A DNA stretch of 40,715 nt. Origin: Prochlorococcus sp. AG-363-A03. Lineage in GTDB: Bacteria > Cyanobacteriota > Cyanobacteriia > PCC-6307 > Cyanobiaceae. The notes under the pieces were generated by a model. It did not search any database. It had not been told where the DNA came from and saw nothing but the letters and a program-made list of their open reading frames with translations. Positions 33,603 through 40,715 of this stretch are shown piece by piece (the stretch's first letter is position 1; each line of letters begins with the position of its first letter). The stretch is taken from positions 1-40,715 of the forward strand of contig QCEW01000009.1 of the NCBI GenBank assembly GCA_003280445.1. Direction: 5' to 3'. The translations under genes and the position numbers were made by a program.

Positions 33603-34286
33603 ATGAGTAAAAACAGATTGGAAGAAGCTCATGACAATATTTCTAATGTGATTTATCAAGCAGTCCTAAATCCTCATTTTGATAAAGAAATGATTGTCCA
33701 GGTTTGTGATGCTTCAAAGCAAAATGGCTTTGCAGGTTTGTGCACTAGTCTTTCCAATCTACCAATTGCACGTGAAAGATTAGGCAGCAAAAGTAGTACA
33801 AAATTAATCTCAGTCATTGCATTCCCTTTTGGGTTCATCCCAACTTCTAACAAACGAAAAGAAGCCCAATATGCAATAGAAAAAGGCGCAGAAGAGTTAG
33901 ATCTTGTTCCAAATTATTTTGCATTACAAGAAGGAAACATAGAGCTATTTGCAGAAGAAATAAATGAAATAAGTGAAATTGGTATTCCAGTAAGAGTAAT
34001 AATTGATGCAAATACACTTTTAAACTTATCAAAACTTTCCATAGCAATAGATGCTTTACTTGATGCGGGCGCAATTGGAATTCAAATAGGTAATGGTTTT
34101 GGTCAACCTGTCTCAAGGGATCAAACTAATCATGTCTCAAAAATTGTTAAAAATCGCTGCTCAATCAAAACTGTTGGAGGTATTAAAACTTTTGATCAAG
34201 CGATAGAGATCATTGAAGCAGGGTCAACATATATTGGGACAAGTTTTGGTTTTGAAATTACCCAAGAACAAAAGAAAAAGGAATAA
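33603..34286 (+). CDS. deoC: DeoC-family protein lacking the Schiff-base lysine
   Basis: A 227-residue aldolase barrel resembling deoxyribose-phosphate aldolase. The conserved aspartate is D100 in ELDLVPNY and the second lysine is K189 in SIKTVGGIK, and GTSFG matches the phosphate site. The strand that should read VKTSTGF, holding the imine-forming lysine, reads IQIGNGF: the lysine position is Q161 (codon 34083-34085). A canonical DERA reaction is therefore doubtful. As I recall, other marine picocyanobacterial DeoC homologues look similar, which would make the loss old. Its TAA stop overlaps the recO ATG (TAATG). Confidence 0.85.
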   Translation: MSKNRLEEAHDNISNVIYQAVLNPHFDKEMIVQVCDASKQNGFAGLCTSLSNLPIARERLGSKSSTKLISVIAFPFGFIPTSNKRKEAQYAIEKGAEELDLVPNYFALQEGNIELFAEEINEISEIGIPVRVIIDANTLLNLSKLSIAIDALLDAGAIGIQIGNGFGQPVSRDQTNHVSKIVKNRCSIKTVGGIKTFDQAIEIIEAGSTYIGTSFGFEITQEQKKKE

Positions 34287-35086
34287 TGAGTTTAACTCAA
34301 AGAATGAAAGGACTATCTTTAAAAGTTGGACCTCTCGGAGAAAATGACAGGCTCTTAACCGTACTTAGTGAAGAATATGGAATATCTCGGTTTGCTATAC
34401 CAGGAGCAAGAAAACCCAAAAGTAGACTTGGAGCAACATCCCCTTTTAATTTTTTAGATTTACATATAGTCGGAAAAAATAATCTTAGGAGAGTTACACA
34501 AATAAAGATTCTTAAGAGTTATGGGAATCTTGGAAAAAACATTGAAACACTTTCAGCAGCACAAGCAATTTCAGAGCTAATTTTGATTATGGTTGGGAAT
34601 GAGGATCCTCAAAAAGATTTACTTAAACTGGTTTTAATCCATCTAAATAGACTAGATGACTTACATCAAAAAGAATTTGATTCATTAGAAGCTTTAGCAA
34701 TAAGCGTTCAGTCGTGTATTCATTTATTGACTCTGGGAGGATATTGCTTACCACTTCAAGACTGTTGTCATTCTGGTTCAAGGCTGATACCCCCTATTGG
34801 AGAGTGGAGCTGGAAGTGCAGTTTTATCCCTGAGGAAGGTTTTGCTATTGGCACAATTCCTAATGCAAGCGTTGAGATGAATCCATCTGAGCTTGCTTTA
34901 CTTCAAAAACTGTTACTAGAAAAATTACCTTTTCACAGCAATGGAAAATTATTAGGTCCCAAAAATGTCTGGTTAAAACTACTGAGAATTGTTGAAACCT
35001 GGATTGAAACTCATTTACAAAAAAAAATTACATCTCTTCAAATGATGAGAGAAGTAATAATTAGTAATGATCTAGATAGCAAATAG
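34286..35086 (+). CDS. recO: DNA repair protein RecO
   Basis: RecFOR pathway protein that loads RecA and anneals ssDNA. The 266 residues have an N-terminal OB fold (KGLSLKVGPLGENDRLLTVLSEEYG, ISRFAIPGARKPKSR, LGATSPFNFLDL) and a helical C-terminal part with LLTLGGYCLPLQDCCHSG, in which the cysteines occupy the RecO zinc-region. An AAGGA site lies just before the ATG at 34286, within the deoC end. It is cotranscribed with hpf and deoC by spacing. Confidence 0.92.
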   Translation: MSLTQRMKGLSLKVGPLGENDRLLTVLSEEYGISRFAIPGARKPKSRLGATSPFNFLDLHIVGKNNLRRVTQIKILKSYGNLGKNIETLSAAQAISELILIMVGNEDPQKDLLKLVLIHLNRLDDLHQKEFDSLEALAISVQSCIHLLTLGGYCLPLQDCCHSGSRLIPPIGEWSWKCSFIPEEGFAIGTIPNASVEMNPSELALLQKLLLEKLPFHSNGKLLGPKNVWLKLLRIVETWIETHLQKKITSLQMMREVIISNDLDSK

Positions 35087-35201
35087 TACCTTATATTTGA
35101 ATTTCTTTAGAAAATATTATTTATAAATTATTTAACTATTAAAAATAGTCTGGATAGAACAATAGGATAGCTGCTAATTTAAAACACCGGTTTATTTGAG
35201 T

Positions 35202-36476
35202 TTGACCCATATCGCGTGGCTAGGCAAAAAAACACCTTTTTGCGGGAACGTATGTTATGGGCTTAGCACGACTGAAGAGCTCAGAGAAAGAGGATATCAA
35301 ACAAGTTTTATTCATTTTGATAACCCAATGAGAGATGGGAACAATAAAACCTCCTTATTAGCAAATGATCCTGACGTAAGTCTTCCTTATTTAATTAAAT
35401 CACAGGTTTATACAATACCCTCTTTAAATGCGCAAAGAGAGCTTAGAGAATCTCTATCAAGACTGAAACCTGATTTAGTCCATGCAAGTCTGACTCTTTC
35501 TCCATTAGATTTTCGTCTACCTGAGCTTTGCCATCAACTTAATTTACCTTTGATCGCAACTTTTCACCCAGCTTTCGATTCAAAGCTCAGAAATCTTACT
35601 GCCAATACACAGCAACTTACCTACCAACTTTATGCTCCATCATTAGCTAAGTATGACAAAGTAATTGTTTTTTCAGATTTACAAGCAGAGGTTCTCGCAA
35701 AACTAGGAGTAAAAGAAAGTCGACTAGAGGTAATACCTAATGGAATTGACATAAATAAGTGGAGCCCCCTTAAACCAACCGATTCACAAAATGAGCTTCA
35801 ACTGGAAATAAGAAAAAAGCTTGGTTCCAATAGAATATTTATCTATATGGGCAGAATAGCTTCTGAAAAAAATGTTGAAGCTTTACTACGTGCATGGAGA
35901 ATTGTCCAACCAAAAGGATGTCGACTAGTAATAGTAGGAGATGGGCCACTAAGGCCAACTCTAGAAAATCATTCAATCTTCAATAAAGAAGATAATGTAG
36001 TTTGGTGGGGATACGAAGCCGATCAAAATAAAAGAGTCGCACTTCTTCAAATCGCTGAGGTCTTTTTACTTCCAAGTCTTGTAGAGGGATTATCTATCGC
36101 CTTGCTCGAAGCCATGGCAACAGGAACAGCATGTGTCGCGACAGATGCTGGAGCAGATGGAGAAGTGCTTGAAAACGGAGCAGGAATTACACTTAACACT
36201 GAGGGGGTTATTTCTCAATTAAGGACCCTTTTACCTGTTTTGCGCGATCAACCAGTACTTACCCATGAATTAGGTAGACGTGCACGCTTGAGAGTAGAAG
36301 AAAAATATACGCTTCAACAAAATATTGACTCTCTTGAAACTTTATATGCAAACGTACTTAGATCATCTAACTCGAAACTTCCTCAGCCAGTTGACGACTC
36401 TTCTGAGCTGCCAAAACAACTGCTTCAATTAAGGCGGATCTCAAGCCCGCAAGTTCAAGGTGTCGAAGAGCACTAA
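35202..36476 (+). CDS. GT4-family glycosyltransferase
   Basis: A GT-B fold glycosyltransferase. The start is TTG at 35196 or 35202; the latter gives LTHIAWLGKKTPFCGN. The donor-binding half has VIPNGIDINKWSP, FIYMGRIASEKNVEALLRAW, VGDGPLRP and LPSLVEGLSIALLEAMATGTA (the EX7E region). Similar cyanobacterial GT4 proteins act in glycolipid synthesis (for example DgdA), which is a guess here. The last 37 codons, after ETLYANVL, run antisense across the 3' end of proC (110 bases) and are probably not conserved. Confidence 0.85.
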   Translation: MTHIAWLGKKTPFCGNVCYGLSTTEELRERGYQTSFIHFDNPMRDGNNKTSLLANDPDVSLPYLIKSQVYTIPSLNAQRELRESLSRLKPDLVHASLTLSPLDFRLPELCHQLNLPLIATFHPAFDSKLRNLTANTQQLTYQLYAPSLAKYDKVIVFSDLQAEVLAKLGVKESRLEVIPNGIDINKWSPLKPTDSQNELQLEIRKKLGSNRIFIYMGRIASEKNVEALLRAWRIVQPKGCRLVIVGDGPLRPTLENHSIFNKEDNVVWWGYEADQNKRVALLQIAEVFLLPSLVEGLSIALLEAMATGTACVATDAGADGEVLENGAGITLNTEGVISQLRTLLPVLRDQPVLTHELGRRARLRVEEKYTLQQNIDSLETLYANVLRSSNSKLPQPVDDSSELPKQLLQLRRISSPQVQGVEEH

Positions 36477-37218
36477 TCGTAGTACCTGCTGGAGAGGCAA
36501 CCATATCTTTTAGCTCAGCAGGGTGCAAGCTCTTTTCTCTTAATAGAGCGGCAGTACCTGAAAGGGTTTTGTGGGCTAATTGATTGGATAAGTGTCGCGG
36601 TAATCCTGAAGCGACAGCTCCGTCAGCCATTGCTTCAACGACTAAAGCTATATATGCAGGCCCAGAAGAAGTTAAAGCCAAAAAGGAATCAAGCATTTTC
36701 TCCTCTAACTCAAAAATCTCACTAATAGGTTCAAAAATCTTTCTAACAACTTTCTTTTGATTCAAAGTAATACCATCTGGCCAAGACAAACCGGTAAGCC
36801 CTTGACCGATGAGAGCAGGGGTATTTGGCACTGCTCTTACACATGTGTGACCAGGGAAAGCTTTCTGAAGACTTTTTAATGTTATTCCAGCTAACACTGA
36901 AATTAATATCGGTTTAGGGCACTGATCATTCAACTGGAATGATGAGACAGATTCTTTAATTTTGCTGAATTGTTGAGGTTTTACAGCCAATATTTTCAAA
37001 GGAGCCTTCCATACTTCTCTAGACAAAGAATCTTCACTAGATACGACTTTTACTTCCTTTGGAAGATCATTCAATGCAGATGCGATACTTGAGCTCTTAC
37101 CAACAATTCCTAAAACATGTTGAGGATGATACTCACCTCTCTCCAAAAGAGGTGAGACAATAGCCTTTGCCATACTGCCAAGACCAATTATCCCAATAGT
37201 AATTTCCAATCTATTCAA
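36367..37218 (-). CDS. proC: Pyrroline-5-carboxylate reductase
   Basis: Final step of proline synthesis, NADPH-dependent. The 283 residues have the Rossmann start (IGIIGLGSMAKAIVSPLL), LKILAVKPQQ, ILISVLAGIT, RAVPNTPALIGQGLTGL, ALTSSGPAYIALVVEAMADGAV and DMVASPAGTTISALRHLE. The start is TTG at 37218, 4 bases after sepF. Its 3' end overlaps the convergent glycosyltransferase gene by 110 bases, yet the C terminus (SRQLAEEVSS) remains family-like. Confidence 0.96.
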   Translation of the reverse strand: MNRLEITIGIIGLGSMAKAIVSPLLERGEYHPQHVLGIVGKSSSIASALNDLPKEVKVVSSEDSLSREVWKAPLKILAVKPQQFSKIKESVSSFQLNDQCPKPILISVLAGITLKSLQKAFPGHTCVRAVPNTPALIGQGLTGLSWPDGITLNQKKVVRKIFEPISEIFELEEKMLDSFLALTSSGPAYIALVVEAMADGAVASGLPRHLSNQLAHKTLSGTAALLREKSLHPAELKDMVASPAGTTISALRHLELAGLRSALIEAVVLAAQKSRQLAEEVSS

Positions 37219-37222
37219 TCAT

Positions 37223-37798
37223 TCAAAGCGCAGTAGCGACTGTCTCACCCCAAGCAGGCTCTGGAGCAGGGGAGGTTTCCTTAGAAATCAAATCATTACC
37301 TTTATTACTCATACTTGAAGGGGAGGCTTCCTCTTGAAATGAATTAGTTACTGTTACGCAAGAAGGTGCAAAAAGGAAAATACTTTCACCGACTCTTTCT
37401 TGGTGTCCGTCAATAGCAAAAGTTCCACCTGCAACGAAATCAACTGCTCTCTGAGCCTGATCAGGCTCCATCATTGTGAGATTTAAAATAACTGTTTTAC
37501 GCTCCCTCAAAGATTGGATCACTCTTGGCATTTCATCAAAGCTTCGAGGCTCCATTAAACTAACTTCAGAATCATTTGTTGAAATCCCCGGCATTCCAAT
37601 GACGTTTGAAGAAGTAAAACCACTCCTTCCATCGAAAGGATTAGCCTGAGAGATGGTTGCCATTTCTCCACTTCCTTCTTTATTGCCTCTATTGAAATTC
37701 TCAAAGTCATCATTTGTTTCATAATCGAGCTCATCAAAATCACTATCTAAAAAGTCATCGCCAGCGACGACAGCACGAAGGCGGGAAATAAGCGACAC
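37223..37798 (-). CDS. sepF: Cell division protein SepF
   Basis: FtsZ-associated Z-ring protein (Cdv2 in cyanobacteria). The N-terminal membrane-targeting helix reads [13 protein letters not shown]. An acidic, low-complexity linker (residues about 15-75) leads to the SepF domain: [43 protein letters not shown] and [11 protein letters not shown]. The tail of about 45 residues is disordered. The start is GTG at 37798. It is in the pipX-pipY-sepF-proC row but separated from pipY by 156 bases that could hold its own promoter. Confidence 0.93.
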   Translation of the reverse strand: MSLISRLRAVVAGDDFLDSDFDELDYETNDDFENFNRGNKEGSGEMATISQANPFDGRSGFTSSNVIGMPGISTNDSEVSLMEPRSFDEMPRVIQSLRERKTVILNLTMMEPDQAQRAVDFVAGGTFAIDGHQERVGESIFLFAPSCVTVTNSFQEEASPSSMSNKGNDLISKETSPAPEPAWGETVATAL

Positions 37799-37954
37799 CA
37801 GTTACTCCTCTCGGGATGATTTGTTAAAAAGTTGGATAAGCCAACAATCGATACATCTTCAACAACTTGAAGAATGAACCATACACTTAAATAACGTTCC
37901 TTATCTTAAGGGGCAAGCTTTTATATTAGTTTTTTCATATCTTCGACAAATTGT
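37799..37954. promoter_or_regulatory. 156-bp leader before sepF with a hairpin
   Basis: TCTTCAA (37856-37862) and TTGAAGA (37867-37873) pair around a 4-base loop. A shorter GTTGG/CCAAC pair lies near 37831-37845. It is the only sizeable gap in this leftward row and may carry a sepF promoter or leader structure. No clear -10/-35 was identified. Confidence 0.35.
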
Positions 37955-38602
37955 CTAAATCTGACGTTTACCAAACAAAAGAGATCCTAGGCGAATCCAA
38001 GTAGCACCGCCTTGAATAGCGTCTTGCCAATCGTTGCTCATTCCCATCGAGCAATCCTTTAATCCCAGATGATTTGCAAAGTTTCTACATTCACAAAATA
38101 AATCTTTTCTTTGATAGGAATTAAGAGCTATTGGTGGAATTGTCATTAGTCCCATCAAATTAATATTGTTCAAAGAAATAATCTTTGACCAACTTTTCAA
38201 AAGATCTTGTTTTAAAAATCCACCCTTGTTAGGGTCATCTTTAAATTTTACTTGTAAAAATATATTCGGAATTTTTTGTTCCTCTTTTGAGATTCTAGAA
38301 ATTCGCTCAAGCAAAGTAAACGAATCGACAGAATGAATAAAATCAAATTCTTTAATAACTCTTCTAACTTTATTCTTCTGCAATGACCCAACAAAATGCC
38401 ATCGCAGTTGATTTAGATCATTCAGATCATTTTTTTTTGGAATAGCCTCTTGCAAACGACTTTCTCCAAAATCCAACTGACCATAGCCAGAAAGTTTGCG
38501 TATCGATTCATAACCATGTCCCTTGCTGACAGCAAGCAAATTCACCCCGAGGGGTAAAGAATCTTTAATTATCTTAAATTCATTAGAGCCAGTCAAAATC
38601 AA
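37955..38602 (-). CDS. pipY: PLP homeostasis protein PipY (YggS/PLPBP family)
   Basis: PLP-binding alanine racemase-like barrel protein involved in vitamin B6 and amino-acid balance. The 215 residues contain NLLAVSKGHG (the PLP lysine), FGESRLQEA, LRWHFVGSLQKNKVR, IHSVDS, FLQVKFKDDPNKGG, GLMTIPP and MGMSNDWQDAIQGGATWIRLGS-type phosphate loop (SMGMS, IRLGS). The family name PipY comes from its operon with pipX. Start is TTG at 38602, 11 bases after pipX. Confidence 0.94.
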   Translation of the reverse strand: MILTGSNEFKIIKDSLPLGVNLLAVSKGHGYESIRKLSGYGQLDFGESRLQEAIPKKNDLNDLNQLRWHFVGSLQKNKVRRVIKEFDFIHSVDSFTLLERISRISKEEQKIPNIFLQVKFKDDPNKGGFLKQDLLKSWSKIISLNNINLMGLMTIPPIALNSYQRKDLFCECRNFANHLGLKDCSMGMSNDWQDAIQGGATWIRLGSLLFGKRQI

Positions 38603-38613
38603 ATAAAATAGGG

Positions 38614-38880
38614 TTACATAAAGGTTTGATTAAATAGTTCTAGCCATACCTCCATATCGGGGGATTTATCTCTTTTACATTTAGAAAGATGCATTTCAGA
38701 ATAATGTCGAGCATCCATATATGGAATAACTTCAAAAGTTGCTCCCCGTGGTTGCAAAGTAACTAAAAAAAATATTTTCTGTGCATATAAAGTTGCATAT
38801 ACATCTCTACCATTAGTTGCTGGTGCTACTAGATATAGCATTCCAAAAGTTGGATGATTTAGATAGCGCTCAGCGTTCAA
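38614..38880 (-). CDS. pipX: PII-interacting protein PipX
   Basis: Coactivator of NtcA that swaps between NtcA and PII according to 2-oxoglutarate and energy state. The 88 residues match PipX: NHPTFGMLYLV at the start, LYAQKIFFLVT, ARHY, and a C-terminal helical end in FNQTFM. The start is TTG at 38880, which gives the normal N terminus (MNAERYLNHP). It is between ecfT (15 bases) and pipY (11 bases), the usual cyanobacterial neighbours. Confidence 0.95.
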   Translation of the reverse strand: MNAERYLNHPTFGMLYLVAPATNGRDVYATLYAQKIFFLVTLQPRGATFEVIPYMDARHYSEMHLSKCKRDKSPDMEVWLELFNQTFM

Positions 38881-38895
38881 GTCTGTTTTTTTTAA

Positions 38896-39810
38896 TTAAG
38901 ATGTACCATACATACAACGTAAGCTAATAGCTATCAAAAGCAAAAAAATCGAACTTAAATTGATCCACAAATATTTAGAATTAAAAACAATGTAAGGTCG
39001 TAATTGTTGGGATGATAGCCAAACCCCCTCCCTTGACATTAAAGAATTAGCTCCCTGTTCTGCCCTAAGCAAGATATTTGACAATAGTCTTTCACCCAAA
39101 GATACAAACAAACTCAATGAACTTTTAAGTCCCAATTTTCTAAAATCAATTGCCCTCACGCCAATTGAGCGAAAGAGATTTTGAAGCTCCTCTTGAACTA
39201 AAGGTAGAAATCTCAATGCTAAAAGTAGCTGAAATGATAGTTTTTCTAAAGGAAATCCCAATAAAGTTAAAGGCGCAAAAAACCATCTTATTGCCCATAC
39301 AAGATCTTCAGGAGGTGTGGTGATTAACATCAAATTAACACTGTGAATAACAGTAAAAATCAAGGTCGAAGTTTTTATAGCCAATTCTGCAGAGCGACGA
39401 TCGACAATTAACGGTCCTAATGAAATCCCCCCTAAATTAAAAGGTCCAAGCCTGAAAACCTCCCATGATCGAATAAAAACAATTGCTCCTGGTATTTCAT
39501 TAGGTGCTCTTGTGGTCAATTCCAATGATGCTTCACTAGCAGGTAAAACAATCGATAAGGATCCAATAATCAAAGAGAAAGCCAATAAGAATACTAGAGA
39601 TCGCAACCAAATACGTGGAGGTAGAAAACTTAAAAATGTAATTAATAAAAGGACAAAAGCTGTTGAAATCCTCCATATTGAGTTTGCTAAAATTGGAGTC
39701 AACAAAAACAACAGAATCCAAGAAAGTTTGATACGAGGGTCGATACCACGAAGCCAGCTAGTTTTACCAGAGACATATTGACCAATTGGAATCTTTTTTA
39801 GCCAATCCAT
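38896..39810 (-). CDS. ecfT: Energy-coupling factor transporter transmembrane protein EcfT/CbiQ
   Basis: T component of an ECF vitamin or metal importer. The 304 residues include about six hydrophobic helices, the N-terminal RGIDPRIKLSWILLF, ALRFLPLVQEELQNLFRSIGVRAID and LLSNILLRAEQGANSLMSREGV, the two coupling segments with AxxA/RxxE-like motifs typical of EcfT. No S component or ATPase is adjacent. The start is ATG at 39810, 9 bases after der, on the same strand. Confidence 0.9.
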   Translation of the reverse strand: MDWLKKIPIGQYVSGKTSWLRGIDPRIKLSWILLFLLTPILANSIWRISTAFVLLLITFLSFLPPRIWLRSLVFLLAFSLIIGSLSIVLPASEASLELTTRAPNEIPGAIVFIRSWEVFRLGPFNLGGISLGPLIVDRRSAELAIKTSTLIFTVIHSVNLMLITTPPEDLVWAIRWFFAPLTLLGFPLEKLSFQLLLALRFLPLVQEELQNLFRSIGVRAIDFRKLGLKSSLSLFVSLGERLLSNILLRAEQGANSLMSREGVWLSSQQLRPYIVFNSKYLWINLSSIFLLLIAISLRCMYGTS

Positions 39811-39819
39811 AAATAGTTA

Positions 39820-40715
39820 CTAGTTTTTGCTCCCTTTCTTTTGGCGTGCTAAATCTTTTTCGACATCGCGTTGCTGCTTCCCTCTCCAAAACAATTTTAC
39901 AGGAGTACCTTCAAATCCCAATCCCTCTCTAATTTGTCTCTCAATATATCTTCGATATGTGTCGCCAAACAATTTAGGTTCATTCACAAACAGAGTGAAA
40001 CTTGGAGGGTTGATAGCTACTTGAGTACCGTAATAAAGACGTCCTTGTTTTCCACCTCTCGTAGTGGGAGGACTTCTCCATTTTAATGCCTCTGTCAGCA
40101 CCTCATTAACAACTGAGGTACTGACCCTTCTTCTATTCTGATCAACAGCCAAAGTAGCTAATGCAAAAATACCTTCTACTCTTTGTCCCGTAAGCGCAGA
40201 CGTGAAAATCATCTCAGCCCAGTCGAGAAAATATAGTTTCGCACGAATGTCTTTTTCCATTGCAGACATTGTATGACTATCTTTCTCGACTGCATCCCAT
40301 TTATTAATGACAATCACACAAGCTCTTCCTTCCTGCTCAATTCTACCTGCGAGCCTCTGATCTTGATCTGTGACACCATCCAAAGCATCTACAACCAAAA
40401 CACAAACATCACTTCTTTCTATTGCCTTAAAACTACGATTAATTCCAAAAAATTCTGGGCCATAAGTAACACTTCTACGTCTACGTATTCCCGCCGTATC
40501 AACTAATTTCCATTGTTTTCCCTGATGAGTAATTCGAGTATCAATTGTATCTCGAGTCGTACCCCTAATCGAACTAACAATTGCTCTTGTCTCTCCTCAA
40601 ATAGAAATAAGTAGACTTGACTTCCCTACATTAGGTTTCCCAATAATAGCCAATTGAACAGGAGGATCATTGACTTCATCTGAATCTTTAGTGGGGAACA
40701 AAGTGACTACTTGAT
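39820..40715 (-). CDS. der: GTPase Der (EngA), 5' truncated by window, in-frame stop
   Basis: Double-GTPase of 50S assembly. Visible are the end of the first-domain linker ([10 protein letters not shown]), the second GTPase domain P-loop GKPNVGKSS (about 40625-40651), [27 protein letters not shown] and [10 protein letters not shown], and the KH-like end ([24 protein letters not shown]). The frame is broken by TGA at 40597-40599 right after the P-loop, where the family has Cys in SICGE-type sequence. The adjacent usual Asn of LLN is Ile, and a usual Pro is Ser. The intact ATG ORF starts only at 40398. Der is essential, so error near a contig end is likely. Confidence 0.85.

Noticed and set aside
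40597..40599. TGA in der read as selenocysteine or recoded cysteine
   Set aside because: No selenocysteine insertion element was seen, and TGA is an ordinary stop in several genes of the window (for example cysK).
1..40715. CRISPR arrays, IS elements, prophage, tRNA and rRNA genes
   Set aside because: No spaced repeats, transposase or integrase ORFs, terminal inverted repeats or tRNA-like cloverleafs were seen by eye. A covariance-model scan was not possible.

Overview
The window is A+T-rich, tightly packed chromosomal DNA from a marine picocyanobacterium, almost certainly a Prochlorococcus of the low-light-adapted type (clade not resolved). The evidence is the gene set: chlG, ndhB, menG, a PetP-like b6f subunit, vipp1, pipX-pipY, the plastid-type pyruvate dehydrogenase E2, a SomA-like porin and a PsbN-like protein. 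Low G+C, short or overlapping gene junctions and frequent TTG/GTG starts agree. Nearly everything is core chromosome. I saw no insertion sequence, prophage, CRISPR array, tRNA or rRNA.

Layout. 1-3363: topA (leftward, cut by the window edge and frameshifted) diverges from ndhB and an overlapping MacB-type ABC ATPase. 3379-9714: birA, vipp1, a DciA/DUF721 protein, menG, hisF, petP-like and chlG, rsmB. 9917-16649: an SLH-less porin, trmH, a lone DppC-type permease, a 55-residue prepilin-like ORF, lepA, mqo and nfu. 16677-19028: an accessory-looking stretch of small membrane proteins around a histidine-rich NicO/UreH-type transporter and a PsbN-like protein with a histidine-bearing tail, then a 778-bp gap with two tiny candidate ORFs and hairpins. 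19029-28147: C-DES-type cysteine/cystine lyase, murE, a thioredoxin-fold protein, yidD, rpsD, two tandem cystathionine-synthase-family genes, cysK and queA. 28201-33020: pdhC (E2), ylqD, an acyl-ACP/acyl-CoA synthetase and lipB. 33003-36476: hpf/lrtA, a DeoC homologue without its Schiff-base lysine, recO and a GT4 glycosyltransferase. 36367-40715: a leftward operon der-ecfT-pipX-pipY-sepF-proC.

How the genes fit together. Photosynthetic membrane and electron transfer (ndhB, petP-like, chlG, menG, vipp1, PsbN-like), sulfur amino-acid and Fe-S metabolism (C-DES, two Cys/Met PLP enzymes, cysK, nfu) and lipoate/E2 genes (lipB, pdhC) are interspersed. The right end joins the PII/NtcA partner PipX to PLP homeostasis (PipY), cell division (SepF) and proline synthesis (ProC).

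The two essential genes at the window ends (topA, der) both carry inactivating lesions next to the edges. This looks more like sequence error at the ends of a draft, single-cell or metagenomic contig than true pseudogenes. No clearly new multi-gene system is evident. The best leads are the histidine-rich small-protein locus (17.0-18.3 kb), the prepilin-like microprotein, the SLH-less porin and the lysine-less DeoC.
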